This document shows, in pieces, positions 8,114 to 17,407 of a stretch of 64,000 nucleotides of DNA (within the stretch, counting starts at the first letter, position 1; each line of letters opens with the position of its first letter). The stretch covers positions 1 to 64,000 of the forward strand of contig JBCDLC010000009.1 in the NCBI GenBank assembly GCA_038745855.1, in the 5' to 3' direction. This DNA comes from UBA5336 sp038745855. Its GTDB lineage: Bacteria > Pseudomonadota > Alphaproteobacteria > Caulobacterales > Hyphomonadaceae. Both the position numbers and the translations under genes were made by a program. The notes under the pieces are model-generated. The model was given only the letters and a program-made list of their open reading frames with translations, searched no databases and was not told the origin of the DNA.

Positions 8114-11100
8114 ATGCTGATTTCAGATCTTTCGGTAAAGCGCCCGGTATTCGCTTCGGTCCTCGCGCTTATGTTGGTTGTGTTCGGGATCGTATCGTTC
8201 GACCGGCTAGCCCTGCGCGAATATCCCGATATCGATGCGCCAGTCGTGACCATCGAAACCGAGTATCCCGGCGCGTCCGCAAATGTTGTAGAAACACGGA
8301 TCACTCAAGTGATCGAGGACAGGATCGCGGGTGTGGAGGGCATCCGATATTTCGACAGCAGCTCGCAGGATGGTCAATCGAGTATAACGGTCGAATTCGA
8401 CATCAACCGGGATATCGATGCTGCAGCGAACGATATCCGGGACAGGGTTCAAGGGGTTCTGGACAACCTGCCACCCGAGTCTGATCCGCCGGAGATCCAG
8501 AAGGAAGACGGCAACAGCGATGTCATCATGTGGCTCAATCTCGCCAGTGAGACCCTGAGCACGCCTGAGCTGTCGGACTATGCAGACAGGTTTCTTGTCG
8601 ACCGCTTTGCGGCCTTGGACGGCGTTGCGAGGGTTCGCGTGGGCGGGTCGCGGACCTATGCCATGCGCGTATGGATTGACCGGCGCGCTCTGGCCGCGCG
8701 CGGGCTGGCGGTGAGCGACATCGAGGGCGCCCTTCGGCGCGAGAACATCGAGGCGCCTGCGGGCAGCTTGGAATCGGACATGCGTGCCTTCACGGTCCGG
8801 ATCGACCGGGCGTTCCGGACGGCAGACGATTTCGCTGCATTGGTCATCGCAGAGGGCGAAGATGGGTATCTCGTACGGCTGGGGGACGTGGCCCGGGTGG
8901 AGCGCGGTACAAGTGAGGACCGGACCCTGTTCCGCGGCAATGGCATTCCTATGGTCGGTATGGGGATCGTCAAGCAGTCGACGGCCAACACGGTCGATGT
9001 GGCCCGGGCCGCAAAGGATCTCGCGGCGCAGATCAACGAGACGCTGCCCGACAACATCCAGATCTACCAGAGTTTCGACAGCTCGGTTTTCATTGAGGCC
9101 TCGATCCGCGAGGTGTATGTCACTCTCGGTATCGCCGTTGCGCTTGTGACCTTGGTGATCTTCCTGTTCCTGGGAAGCGTCAGGACCACGATTATCCCGG
9201 CCATCACGGTTCCGATCTCCATCACTGCGACCTTCATCGTCCTGTTCGCCCTGGGGCTGTCGGTGAACCTCCTGACCTTGCTGGCCCTTGTCCTCGCGAT
9301 CGGTCTGGTGGTCGACGATGCCATCGTCGTGCTCGAAAACATCCACCGGCGCATGGACGAATATGGCGAAACACCCCTCGTGGCGGCCTATCGCGGCGCA
9401 CGTCAGGTTGGCTTTGCGGTGATCGCCACCACGCTGGTATTGATCGCGGTTTTCGTACCCATCACCTTCCTCGAGGGCGATGTGGGCCGGTTGTTCACCG
9501 AATTTGCCTTTACCATGGCGGCGGCGGTTGCGTTCTCGAGCCTCGTTGCCTTGACCCTATCGCCCATGCTGGCGTCCAAACTCCTGAAGCCCAAGACGGA
9601 CAACCGGAGTATTCTTCTTGCATTGCCCCGCGCGATGGATTGGGTCTTCAACAAGCTTCGGGACGGCTATGCCTGGACGTTCGATCTTCTGGTAAAACGC
9701 GTTTTCGTCGTTGCGATCGCATTGGCTGGCATCGTCGGCGGCTCTGTGCTGCTCTTCCAGAACATCCAGAACGAATATGTACCCCGCGAAGACCGGGGCG
9801 CTTTCTTCGTTATCGTTCGAGGACCAGAAGGCGCATCCTTTAGCTACATGGAACGGTATGTCGACGAGATCGAGCGCCGGCTACTCCCTTATTCCCAGAG
9901 CGTGGAAGACGGCGGGACCGGAGAAGTGAAACGGCTGCTGATCCGGGCACCAGGCTTTGGATCTTCGGGCTTCAATCAGGCGTTCCTGATTGTCGTGCTT
10001 GAGGATTGGGCGGTGCGCCGACCGGCGAATGAAATCATTGGCGAGGTCAACCGAAAGCTATCAGACCTGCCAGGAATCCGCGCGTTCGCCATCATGCGCC
10101 AGGGGTTGGGCGGAGGGACGAACAAACCGGTTCAATTTGTCCTTGGCGGGCCAACCTATGAGGAACTGGTCGAATGGCGCGATACATTTGTCGCCGCCCT
10201 TCAGGAAAACGACCTCGGCCTCATCGACATCGATTGGGATTACAAGGAAACGCAACCGCAGTTTCGGATCGCGGTCGACTACGACCGCGCTGCCGATCTC
10301 GGCGTGACGGTCTCGGAGGTAGGCGCAACACTCCAGACGATGCTCGGATCGCGCAGGGTGACCACGTACATCGAGAATGGTGAGGAATACGATGTCATCC
10401 TTGAAGGACTCCGGTCAGATCAGAATACACCCAATGATGTGCAGAACATCTATGTTCGGTCGGACCGGTCGGGCGAACTCATCCCCCTCTCGAACCTCGT
10501 GACGATTACGCCAACGGCGGACAGCTCGGCGCTCAACCGGTATAACCGTGTCCGGTCGATCACCATTGAGGCGGCGCTTGCTCCGGACCGGTCGCTAGGC
10601 GAAACCCTCGATGCGATGGAGGCGATTGCACGGGATGTACTGCCAGCGGGTGTAAGTATCGACTACAAGGGCCAATCGCTCGATTACAAATCCTCGGGCG
10701 CTTCAATCCTCTTCGTCTTCTTGATCGGTCTCTTGATCGTATTCCTCGTCCTGGCGGCTCAATTCGAGAGCTGGATCCATCCCCTTGTGATCATGCTGTG
10801 CGTTCCGGCCACGGTTGGGGGCGGTCTGCTCGGCCTTTGGCTTACGGGCGAGAGCCTGAATATCTACACCCAGATCGGGCTCATTATGTTGATTGGTCTG
10901 GCGGCGAAGAACGGCATTCTGATCGTCGAGTTCGCCAATCAGCTCCGCGATAACGGTCTCGCGTTTGATGAAGCGCTCAGGGAGGCTGCACTGGCCCGGT
11001 TCCGTCCGATCCTCATGACCGGACTGACCACAGCGGCTGGGGCGCTGCCGCTGTTGCTGTCTTCGGGCGCGGGCGCTGAGACGCGCTATGCGATTGGTGT

Positions 11101-11263
11101 CGTCATCCTGTTCGGCGCCATCGCGGCGGTGCTCGTGGCGCTCCTGATCGTTCCGACGGGATATGCACTGCTTGCGCGGGGCACGGGCAGCCCAGGTGAT
11201 GTGGCCCGGCAGTTGAAGCAGGAGGCGGATACGTCCCCATCGGCGCCGCAGGCGGCCGAATAG
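8114..11263 (+). CDS. RND multidrug efflux permease (HAE1/AcrB-MexI type)
   Basis: A 1049-aa inner-membrane proton/drug antiporter of usual length, with twelve predicted membrane helices and two large periplasmic loops. The helix-4 proton relay is present as GLVVDDAIVVLENI (paired aspartates), and the later helix-10 segment MLIGLAAKNGILIVEFAN carries the conserved lysine. The start MLISDLSVKRPVFASVLAL is typical of the MexI/MdtB-like branch. It follows the adaptor by 12 bp with AGGGG upstream of the ATG. No regulator gene is adjacent. Drugs or metabolites exported are unknown. Confidence 0.97.
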   Translation: MLISDLSVKRPVFASVLALMLVVFGIVSFDRLALREYPDIDAPVVTIETEYPGASANVVETRITQVIEDRIAGVEGIRYFDSSSQDGQSSITVEFDINRDIDAAANDIRDRVQGVLDNLPPESDPPEIQKEDGNSDVIMWLNLASETLSTPELSDYADRFLVDRFAALDGVARVRVGGSRTYAMRVWIDRRALAARGLAVSDIEGALRRENIEAPAGSLESDMRAFTVRIDRAFRTADDFAALVIAEGEDGYLVRLGDVARVERGTSEDRTLFRGNGIPMVGMGIVKQSTANTVDVARAAKDLAAQINETLPDNIQIYQSFDSSVFIEASIREVYVTLGIAVALVTLVIFLFLGSVRTTIIPAITVPISITATFIVLFALGLSVNLLTLLALVLAIGLVVDDAIVVLENIHRRMDEYGETPLVAAYRGARQVGFAVIATTLVLIAVFVPITFLEGDVGRLFTEFAFTMAAAVAFSSLVALTLSPMLASKLLKPKTDNRSILLALPRAMDWVFNKLRDGYAWTFDLLVKRVFVVAIALAGIVGGSVLLFQNIQNEYVPREDRGAFFVIVRGPEGASFSYMERYVDEIERRLLPYSQSVEDGGTGEVKRLLIRAPGFGSSGFNQAFLIVVLEDWAVRRPANEIIGEVNRKLSDLPGIRAFAIMRQGLGGGTNKPVQFVLGGPTYEELVEWRDTFVAALQENDLGLIDIDWDYKETQPQFRIAVDYDRAADLGVTVSEVGATLQTMLGSRRVTTYIENGEEYDVILEGLRSDQNTPNDVQNIYVRSDRSGELIPLSNLVTITPTADSSALNRYNRVRSITIEAALAPDRSLGETLDAMEAIARDVLPAGVSIDYKGQSLDYKSSGASILFVFLIGLLIVFLVLAAQFESWIHPLVIMLCVPATVGGGLLGLWLTGESLNIYTQIGLIMLIGLAAKNGILIVEFANQLRDNGLAFDEALREAALARFRPILMTGLTTAAGALPLLLSSGAGAETRYAIGVVILFGAIAAVLVALLIVPTGYALLARGTGSPGDVARQLKQEADTSPSAPQAAE

Positions 11264-11266
11264 CGA

Positions 11267-12136
11267 TCAGCGCGGTGTTACCTGCCCAGACCTGATTGCG
11301 GGCAGGATGACCTCGTCAAGCAGCTTGCCTGCCATCGGGACAGACAGGTGGTGCCCGTCGAAAAAGTGGACGACGCCGTCCGTCATGGCGCGGCAAGTGT
11401 CCGGTTCAGCGGAACCGCAGAGGGCCGGCATGAGCGGGATGTGCTCAACGCCCGTGCGTTCGATGATGGCGTCCAAGGCTGGGCGAACGCCGGACGCGAT
11501 GGAGCCGTCCAGCGTGTACCTGTAGGCCTCGGGATCCTTGCCCTCACCGGCCAGGCGCGAAAGCGTTTCAGGGAGCGGGCCCGGTGTATGGGTTGGCACA
11601 AGGCCGAGGAGGAGGACACGGTGTCCGGCGCTTTTCAGCGCGATCAGCGTTTCTTCCAGCCCGGTCCAGTACTGGGCGCGCGCGGGGTCCTTGTGCCAGA
11701 GTTCGGAGTTGAGCGCGACGAGCACGGTTGCCGGCCGCTGGCGGAGAAGGGCATGCAGCATATCGGCATTGAACGCAGCGCAAAGCTCGCGCACCTGGGG
11801 GCTGAAGCCGTTGGCCGGTGGGCAGGCTGAGCCCGTGATTTGGGTGACGCGGAGGTTTTCAGCTTTTGCCCGGGCGCGCAGCGCATAGCTGAGTTCGGTG
11901 CCGTGGCTATCGGCCAGGATAAAGAGCCGCTCACCGCTTCGGGGGCCAAAGCGGCACATGGCGCGGAAACGGTCCTGGCCCCGCACGCGGGAATGACAAC
12001 GCGGGCGGTCTGGGCTCTTTGCATTCGCCCATGCAGCCAGCGCCGAGGGGGACAGCACAGCGGTGTCCGCAACCGCCAGCGGCGGAAGCGTGCCCAAGGA
12101 GAGGCCTGCTACAACGGCGGCTGCAAAGGATTTCAT
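11267..12136 (-). CDS. Secreted SGNH-type hydrolase
   Basis: A 289-aa protein starting MKSFAAAVVAGLSLG with a cleavable-looking signal ending near VADTA. It has an SGNH block FILADSHGTE (catalytic Ser) and a C-terminal DGHHLS (Asp and His of the triad). The arrangement matches the soluble SGNH domain found fused to or beside acyltransferase-3 proteins, which acts on acetylated or acylated polysaccharides. No membrane acyltransferase is nearby. The ATG overlaps the stop of the quinone oxidoreductase gene by four bases, so the two are translationally coupled. The substrate is unknown. Confidence 0.75.
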   Translation of the reverse strand: MKSFAAAVVAGLSLGTLPPLAVADTAVLSPSALAAWANAKSPDRPRCHSRVRGQDRFRAMCRFGPRSGERLFILADSHGTELSYALRARAKAENLRVTQITGSACPPANGFSPQVRELCAAFNADMLHALLRQRPATVLVALNSELWHKDPARAQYWTGLEETLIALKSAGHRVLLLGLVPTHTPGPLPETLSRLAGEGKDPEAYRYTLDGSIASGVRPALDAIIERTGVEHIPLMPALCGSAEPDTCRAMTDGVVHFFDGHHLSVPMAGKLLDEVILPAIRSGQVTPR

Positions 12137-13107
12137 TCGGGAACCAGAACCGTGCTGCCCACGGTCTCTCCTTTTTCCAGCGCGCGATGGGCGGCGGCAA
12201 CATCGCTGAGGGCAAACGATTGACCAATCTGGGCCGACAGCAGTCCTGCGCGCATGGCGCCGAACAGGGCCGATGTACCGCGCGCGAACGCGGCAGGATC
12301 GCGGATGAAATCGAAGAGGCCCGGCCGGACCATGGTTAACGACCCACCCGCTGCGAGTTGGCTGGGCGCGACAGGGTCTGCAGGACCGGAGGCGTTGCCG
12401 TAGGAAACGTACCATCCCAGCGGTCTCAGCGCGGCCAGGGATGCGGCCTGACTCTTCTGGCCAACGCTATCAAAGGTGACGTGGACGCCCTTGCCGCCGT
12501 TGGCAGCCCGCACGGCTTCAGCCACGTTATCGTATCCCACGATGACATGCTCAGCGCCCATGTCCCGGACACGGGCGGCTTTCTTCTCGCTGGAGGTGAC
12601 CGCGAACACCGAGAGGCCCAGGCTGGTTGCCCAGGGCACGAGAAAGCTGCCGACGCCGCCTGCTGGCGCCCAGACCAATACCTGCTCGCCAGCCATCATA
12701 TGCCGAAGCTGGTGCAGGAGCATCCACGCGGTCAGCCCTTTCAGAAGGGATGCCGCCCCGGTCTTTTCGTCGATGCTCTCGGGAAGCTTCACCATGGTTG
12801 CCGCCGGACCGGTGTAGTGCGTTGCGTAGGTCCCCCGGCCGAGGTAGGCGACCCGATCGCCGGGCTTGAACGCTTCAACGCCGTCGCCCACCGCTTCGAT
12901 GGTGCCCGCCCCTTCTGTGCCGAGGACTGCCGGGAGCGGTAACGGGTAAAGGCCCGTCCGGTGATAGGTGTCGATGAAGTTGAGACCGATAGCGGATTGG
13001 CGAACGCGCGCCTGGCCTGGTGCTGGGTCTGGCGGTGTGAAAGGCTCGCGAGTCAGTTGGTCGGGGCCACCGTTTTGGTGGATCGCGATGCGGTAGGGGT
13101 CGGTCAA
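12133..13107 (-). CDS. Quinone oxidoreductase-like MDR/zinc-free alcohol dehydrogenase superfamily protein
   Basis: NADPH-dependent quinone or enal reductase of the Qor type, 324 aa with the chosen start. I use a TTG (reading LTDPYRIAIHQNGG) because GAGGAG lies just upstream and the length then equals typical Qor. An earlier in-frame start would lie inside the upstream terminator hairpin. Motifs include GLNFIDTYHRTGLYPLPLP near residues 45-65, VLGTEGAGTI, and the nucleotide-binding AAGGVGSFLVPWA region (usual form AAGGVG). Zinc-ligand cysteines are absent. It precedes the SGNH hydrolase with an ATGA overlap. Confidence 0.9.
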   Translation of the reverse strand: MTDPYRIAIHQNGGPDQLTREPFTPPDPAPGQARVRQSAIGLNFIDTYHRTGLYPLPLPAVLGTEGAGTIEAVGDGVEAFKPGDRVAYLGRGTYATHYTGPAATMVKLPESIDEKTGAASLLKGLTAWMLLHQLRHMMAGEQVLVWAPAGGVGSFLVPWATSLGLSVFAVTSSEKKAARVRDMGAEHVIVGYDNVAEAVRAANGGKGVHVTFDSVGQKSQAASLAALRPLGWYVSYGNASGPADPVAPSQLAAGGSLTMVRPGLFDFIRDPAAFARGTSALFGAMRAGLLSAQIGQSFALSDVAAAHRALEKGETVGSTVLVPE

Positions 13108-13119
13108 GGTCCTCTCCTC

Positions 13120-13156
13120 AAAAAGGAACCCCCGGCGCGCGGGGCACCGGGGGTTC
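13120..13156 (-). terminator. Rho-independent terminator after the Bax-inhibitor-1 gene
   Basis: On the minus strand a perfect 10-bp stem (GAACCCCCGG with CCGGGGGTTC, 11-base loop) is followed at once by five T residues. It lies 28 bp beyond the BI-1 stop codon. The T-run merges directly into the ribosome site (GAGGAG) of the next gene, so read-through, if any, would feed qor. Confidence 0.85.
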
Positions 13157-13183
13157 TGCAAGCACTTTGCCGGACGGTTCCGA

Positions 13184-13954
13184 CTAATCGCGGGACATGA
13201 GGCTCAGGATCACCTGGAACATGTTCACGAACATGATGAAGAAGTTCAGTGCGCCGTAATTGGTCATCACGGCCATGCTCCGTTGGTCGCCTGCGACCTG
13301 GTAGTAGCCTTCCTTCAGCTCCTGGGTCTGCCAAGCCACCATGCCGGCGCTGAGCGCCAGGACGGCCAGTTGGATGCCGAGCTCAAGCATGCCGCTGGGC
13401 GGGAAGAGCAGGCTGATCAGGCCGAGCACGACCACGCCAAAGAGCGCCATCATCATGAACACGCCGATCGGACGCAGGTTCATCTTCGTCTGATATCCGA
13501 ACAGCGACAACGCACCGAAGGCCGATGCGGTCACAAGGAACGCTTTTGCGATAGTCAACATGGATGTGCTGAGCGCTGTTCCGCCGCGGGTTTCGACCAC
13601 CATGCCGTTGGTGGCGATGGCAACCCAGATGCCGAGGCCTGCGCCCATCAAGGTCACGATGGACCAGTACAGGATGCCGGTGCCCATAGGCGAGGGATTG
13701 CGCATGGCAAACATGGACAGGAAGATCAGCGCGATCGGGCCGAACTGCACCACGAAGAACAGCGGCGTACCGAACACCAAGTAGGTTAGCGGCTGAAACG
13801 TGCCGACGGCGAACGCGATTGCACCCGAGAGGGCAATCCCCAGAGCCAGCTTGTTGTAGACGCCGAGCATGAAGCTCCGCAGGCCCGCATCAACGGAGGT
13901 GTCCATCGTGCCCGAGCGGGCGTGGGCAGCCATGGACCGGTTAAAGTCGTTCAT
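13184..13954 (-). CDS. Bax inhibitor-1/YccA family membrane protein
   Basis: A 256-aa protein with about seven hydrophobic helices, beginning MNDFNRSMAAHARSG and containing the family-like stretches LRSFMLGVYNKLALGIALSG and NYGALNFFIMFVNMFQVILSL. BI-1/TMBIM proteins are pH- and calcium-linked membrane proteins; bacterial members include YccA, which modulates FtsH. That relation is noteworthy because hflKC lie 9 kb away, but the connection is inference. A longer in-frame start exists upstream without a better ribosome site. The gene is monocistronic as judged by its own strong terminator. Confidence 0.93.
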   Translation of the reverse strand: MNDFNRSMAAHARSGTMDTSVDAGLRSFMLGVYNKLALGIALSGAIAFAVGTFQPLTYLVFGTPLFFVVQFGPIALIFLSMFAMRNPSPMGTGILYWSIVTLMGAGLGIWVAIATNGMVVETRGGTALSTSMLTIAKAFLVTASAFGALSLFGYQTKMNLRPIGVFMMMALFGVVVLGLISLLFPPSGMLELGIQLAVLALSAGMVAWQTQELKEGYYQVAGDQRSMAVMTNYGALNFFIMFVNMFQVILSLMSRD

Positions 13955-14054
13955 CGAGAGTAAGACCTTTTGTTGCCTGTACCGCGAACGCTTCGCGGCC
14001 ACATCACAATATGTGGTTTCTTATCGATAATCGCAAGATAAACCGGTTTTCATG

Positions 14055-14068
14055 CGGCGAATTCGCCG
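14055..14068. promoter_or_regulatory. 14-bp perfect palindrome between divergent genes
   Basis: The sequence CGGCGAATTCGCCG is its own reverse complement and lies between the BI-1 start (13954) and the aldo/keto reductase start (14128). It could be an operator for either divergent gene. No matching regulator is nearby, and chance occurrence in GC-rich DNA is possible. Confidence 0.3.
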
Positions 14069-14127
14069 TTAACCGTAAGTGCTCGCCAGGGAATTGAGCG
14101 CGAGCAGGCATAGAGTTGGAGGCAACG

Positions 14128-15180
14128 ATGGGGTTTGAAAAGAGGTGCCTCGGCCGGACGGACCTCATGGTGCCGTCCTGCTGTCTGGGGACGATGACAT
14201 GGGGCACCCAGAACACCGAAGCCGAGGGGCATGCCCAGATGGACTATGCGCTGGAGCGCGGGGTCGACTTCTGGGATACGGCGGAAATGTACTCCATTCC
14301 CCCGAACGCGGAGTCCTATGGCAAGACCGAGACGATCATCGGCACCTGGTTCACAAAGACCGGTCGGCGTCAGGATGTGGTCCTCGCGACGAAGATGTGC
14401 GGCCTGTCGCCGATGACCTATGCGCGGGACGGCGATGTCCCCCTAACCCGCCAGACCAAGGAACAGGTCGATGAAGCAGTCGAAAAGAGCCTGAAGCGGC
14501 TCCAGACCGACTATATCGATCTTTATCAATTGCACTGGCCGGATCGCCCCGTTGGCCTGTTTGGCGGCAAGATGTCGGCGAAGGACTATGAGCGCGCCTT
14601 CGAACCCTTTGAAGAGATCCTCAGCCACCTTGATGCCCACGTGAAGGCTGGCCGCATCCGCCATATCGGCGTTTCCAACGAGACCAGCTGGGGCGTCATG
14701 CGCTTCATTGCCGAGAGCGAGGCGCGCGGCTTGCCCCGCATGCAGTCGATCCAGAACGTGTACAACCTCGTCAGCCGGAAGTTCGAGGAGGGCCTCGACG
14801 AGGTGGCGATCCGAGAGAATGTCGGCCTTCTGGCCTATTCCCCCCTCGCCCAAGGTTATCTGACGGGAAAGTACCGGGGTGGAGCCCTCCCCCAAGGTTC
14901 GCGCAAGCAACTTTTCGACCGATTGCAACGCTATGAAACCGTGGGTGCCGATGCGGCTATCGAAGGGTATCTGGCTCTCGCGGACGAGGTCGGGATCTCG
15001 CCAACGGCACTGGCCATCAAATTTTGTGACACGCGTCCGTTCACCACATCCACGATCATTGGCGCGACCACGATGGACCAGCTCAAGACCTGCATCGACG
15101 CTTTTGACTTGCAATGGAGTGACGCACTCGAAAATGCCGTGAACGAAATACACGCACGCCAGCCGAGCCCTTGCCCATAA
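14128..15180 (+). CDS. Aldo/keto reductase
   Basis: A 350-aa NADPH-dependent oxidoreductase with a TIM-barrel fold. I start at the ATG reading MGFEKRCLGRTDL because GGAGG lies 5 bases upstream; a TTG four codons earlier is less likely. Family motifs: CLGTMTWG near the N-terminus, DFWDTAEMY (catalytic Asp and Tyr), LYQLHWPDR and the late cofactor-binding ATTMDQLKTCIDAFDL. It resembles the Tas branch, which shares the insert of this size. The substrate is unknown. Its neighbours are redox genes, but no shared operon is evident, as the next gene is 118 bp away. Confidence 0.93.
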   Translation: MGFEKRCLGRTDLMVPSCCLGTMTWGTQNTEAEGHAQMDYALERGVDFWDTAEMYSIPPNAESYGKTETIIGTWFTKTGRRQDVVLATKMCGLSPMTYARDGDVPLTRQTKEQVDEAVEKSLKRLQTDYIDLYQLHWPDRPVGLFGGKMSAKDYERAFEPFEEILSHLDAHVKAGRIRHIGVSNETSWGVMRFIAESEARGLPRMQSIQNVYNLVSRKFEEGLDEVAIRENVGLLAYSPLAQGYLTGKYRGGALPQGSRKQLFDRLQRYETVGADAAIEGYLALADEVGISPTALAIKFCDTRPFTTSTIIGATTMDQLKTCIDAFDLQWSDALENAVNEIHARQPSPCP

Positions 15181-15298
15181 TTCAATTCCACCTTTGGCTG
15201 GGGCGAGCGTCCGGCGTTTGGGCCTCGGTTGAAGTTGACACCAAAATTGCCGCTTGGGATCGTTGGTCTCGTTGAACAATCCGGAGCGGAGCGAGAGC

Positions 15299-16315
15299 AT
15301 GCTGGAACTCATGGGTGCCCCTGGGTCGCCCTACACGCGCAAGATGATCGGCGTGCTTCGCTACAGGCTCATTCCTCACGTCGTCTATTGGGGCAATGGC
15401 GCGCTTCCCGATGGCTATCCAGAGCCCCGGGTTCGACTATTACCGACCTTCTACTTTCCAGACGGGCCGTCCGGTGCGCGCGTACCGGTGACGGACTCCA
15501 CGCCAATCATCCGGCGCTTGGAAGACACGTATCCGGACCGGGCAGCGCTGCCAAATGATCCGGTTCTACGTTTTATGAATGATCTCATTGAAGACTACGC
15601 CGATGAGTGGCTGACGAAAGCGATGTTCCACTTCCGGTGGGCCCATGAAGTGGACTGGAAGAATGCCGCGCCGTTGCTTGTCTATTGGACCAACAATACA
15701 GCCGATCCTCAGACGGCAAATCGGTCGGCTGACCATTTTGCGAAACGGCAGATCGAGCGGCTTTATGTGGTGGGCTCGAACGCAGTGACCGCGCAGACGA
15801 TAGAAGAGTCGTATGCGCGATTTGTGACCGTACTGGACGCACTTATCGCACGGAAGGGCTTTGTCCTTGGCGCACGGCCAAGTGCAGCCGATTTTGCCAT
15901 CCATGGGCAACTGACCCAACTCGCTGTCGTTGAGCCGACGTCTGCCGCCATAACGGGAGATCTTTCCAAGAGAGTCAGAGCATGGGTCGATCTGATGGAT
16001 GATCTTTCAGGATTGCGCCCTGTCGAGGCTGACTGGTTTGACGCGGAAGAGGCTTCGCAAGCGCTCGCGGACCTGCTCGCGGAGATCGGGCGCACCTATG
16101 CACCAGCGATGTTGGCGAATGCTCAAGCCATTTCCGCGGGCGAGGAAACGTTTGATACCGAGATCGACGGTCGACCATGGACCCAACCCGTGTTCAAGTA
16201 TCAGGCGAAATGCCTACTAGAGCTTCGTCGCGCCCACAGCTTGCTGCCCGGCAGCGCCCGTCAAAGCGTCGATGCCATGCTGAAGGGGACGGGAGTCGAA
16301 CAGCTCTTCGTGTGA
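15299..16315 (+). CDS. Glutathione S-transferase-like protein with long C-terminal region
   Basis: A 338-aa protein. The N-terminal thioredoxin-like part carries SPYTRKMIGVLRYRLIPH (the usual active-site start of GSTs) and TDSTPIIRRLEDTYP, matching the glutathione-binding ES/DS-x-x-I motif. A helical C-terminal part follows, with GARPSAADFAIHGQL, the GST N-capping region. It is longer than ordinary GSTs (about 200-230 aa), with an extra C-terminal segment of around 80 residues. A purine-rich GGAGCGGAGCGAG precedes the ATG. Substrate is unknown. The nearby PhyH and Rieske genes hint at modification of hydrophobic compounds, which is inference only. Confidence 0.8.
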   Translation: MLELMGAPGSPYTRKMIGVLRYRLIPHVVYWGNGALPDGYPEPRVRLLPTFYFPDGPSGARVPVTDSTPIIRRLEDTYPDRAALPNDPVLRFMNDLIEDYADEWLTKAMFHFRWAHEVDWKNAAPLLVYWTNNTADPQTANRSADHFAKRQIERLYVVGSNAVTAQTIEESYARFVTVLDALIARKGFVLGARPSAADFAIHGQLTQLAVVEPTSAAITGDLSKRVRAWVDLMDDLSGLRPVEADWFDAEEASQALADLLAEIGRTYAPAMLANAQAISAGEETFDTEIDGRPWTQPVFKYQAKCLLELRRAHSLLPGSARQSVDAMLKGTGVEQLFV

Positions 16316-16352
16316 TTTCTCCCGACTGGCTCTGCGGTGCCGCTGTCAGCGA

Positions 16353-17237
16353 TCAGGTCAACAACGTCTTGGCCGGATGCATACCGTCGACATAGCCCAT
16401 GAACGGGGGGTGGATGCTGTATCCCAGCAGGGCTTTCGCCCGGTTCGGAAGCGTCCTCGCGGTTTCTGGCGGGACGGCAAGCACCATGTTTTCCAGCTGG
16501 CGCATGAAGCCAGCACAGTATTGCGGGGTGATGATCGTGCGGGGCGCGTTGGAGCGGTTGGCCCCGCCCCGGTGCCACAGCGTGCCCTTGGCCAAGGCGA
16601 GTGAGCCTGCGGGCATGACCAGCTTGACCGCATCGGTGCGATACCCTGGGTCCTCGTGCACCGGCCGCACATTGGTGTCAGAGAACGTGTCGTCGGATAT
16701 GCCGCCATCGGGCCGTTCCCTGCCCCACAGATGACTGCCCGGAATGACTTCGGTGGCGCCATTTTCCTCAGTGGTATCAGTCACGGCCCAAAAGGCGCTG
16801 ACGCCCGTGCTTGGGCGTGGACGGGGCAAGTCGCAACTGTCATCGCAATGCCAAGGCTGAACCGTTTCACCCGGATGAAGCTTGATGGCGAGGCATGCGG
16901 AAAGCAGGCAGCTCGGTCCGAGTTCCGCCTCTGCAAAGGCCAGTGCGAGGGGATGGATCGCCAAGTCCACGAAAGCCCGAGACTTCGCAAGCAGGGCATA
17001 GACGCGATTTGATTTCAGGCCTTCGAAATCATTGCGGCCTTTCAGGTCGTCCTCGAAATGGCGGGCGAGCGCCGCCTCGATCCCCGAGCGTTCGTCGCTC
17101 GTGAGCACATTGTCGAAGATGATGAAACCGTCCCGATCGAAAGCCTGCTTGCATTCTTCGAAGGACCGGCCGCCAAGAAAGGGGGTCAAACGTGTGTTGC
17201 TCGCACTGCAGTGCGCCGCGTGTTCTGTATCTGGCAT
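16353..17237 (-). CDS. Phytanoyl-CoA dioxygenase (PhyH) family Fe(II)/2-oxoglutarate oxygenase
   Basis: A 294-aa mononuclear iron oxygenase of the PhyH family. The start MPDTEHAAHCSASN is supported by GGGAGGA upstream. An early DGFIIFDNVL segment is typical of the family. The metal-binding facial triad is visible as HCDD (His-x-Asp) after the substrate loop and a later His in WHRGGANRSNAPR, where Asn/Arg residues commonly bind 2-oxoglutarate. It is divergently transcribed from the Rieske oxygenase gene with 170 bp between them. The paired arrangement suggests a shared substrate class, perhaps a lipid or terpenoid, but nothing identifies it. Confidence 0.88.
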   Translation of the reverse strand: MPDTEHAAHCSASNTRLTPFLGGRSFEECKQAFDRDGFIIFDNVLTSDERSGIEAALARHFEDDLKGRNDFEGLKSNRVYALLAKSRAFVDLAIHPLALAFAEAELGPSCLLSACLAIKLHPGETVQPWHCDDSCDLPRPRPSTGVSAFWAVTDTTEENGATEVIPGSHLWGRERPDGGISDDTFSDTNVRPVHEDPGYRTDAVKLVMPAGSLALAKGTLWHRGGANRSNAPRTIITPQYCAGFMRQLENMVLAVPPETARTLPNRAKALLGYSIHPPFMGYVDGMHPAKTLLT

Positions 17238-17326
17238 GTTTTCCTCCCGTATTTTTGAGATGCTACTCCCCTGCCCCAAGGGCAACAGAAGAGGCGTCGC
17301 CGAATTGGCGGCGGGGGGTGCACGAT

Positions 17327-17362
17327 CCCCAATCCCCGGCCCCAATCGCCGGCCCCAATCGC
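17327..17362. repeat. Short tandem repeat (13-bp period)
   Basis: Two full copies of CCGGCCCCAATCG and a partial third upstream run head to tail in the spacer between the divergent PhyH and Rieske genes. The period is exactly 13 bp. It could be a slippage product or a set of protein-binding half-sites. Confidence 0.6.
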
Positions 17363-17407
17363 TGCTTTGGGCTGGTCCTTGGATGCGACGAGACCTAAAA
17401 CCCTTGC

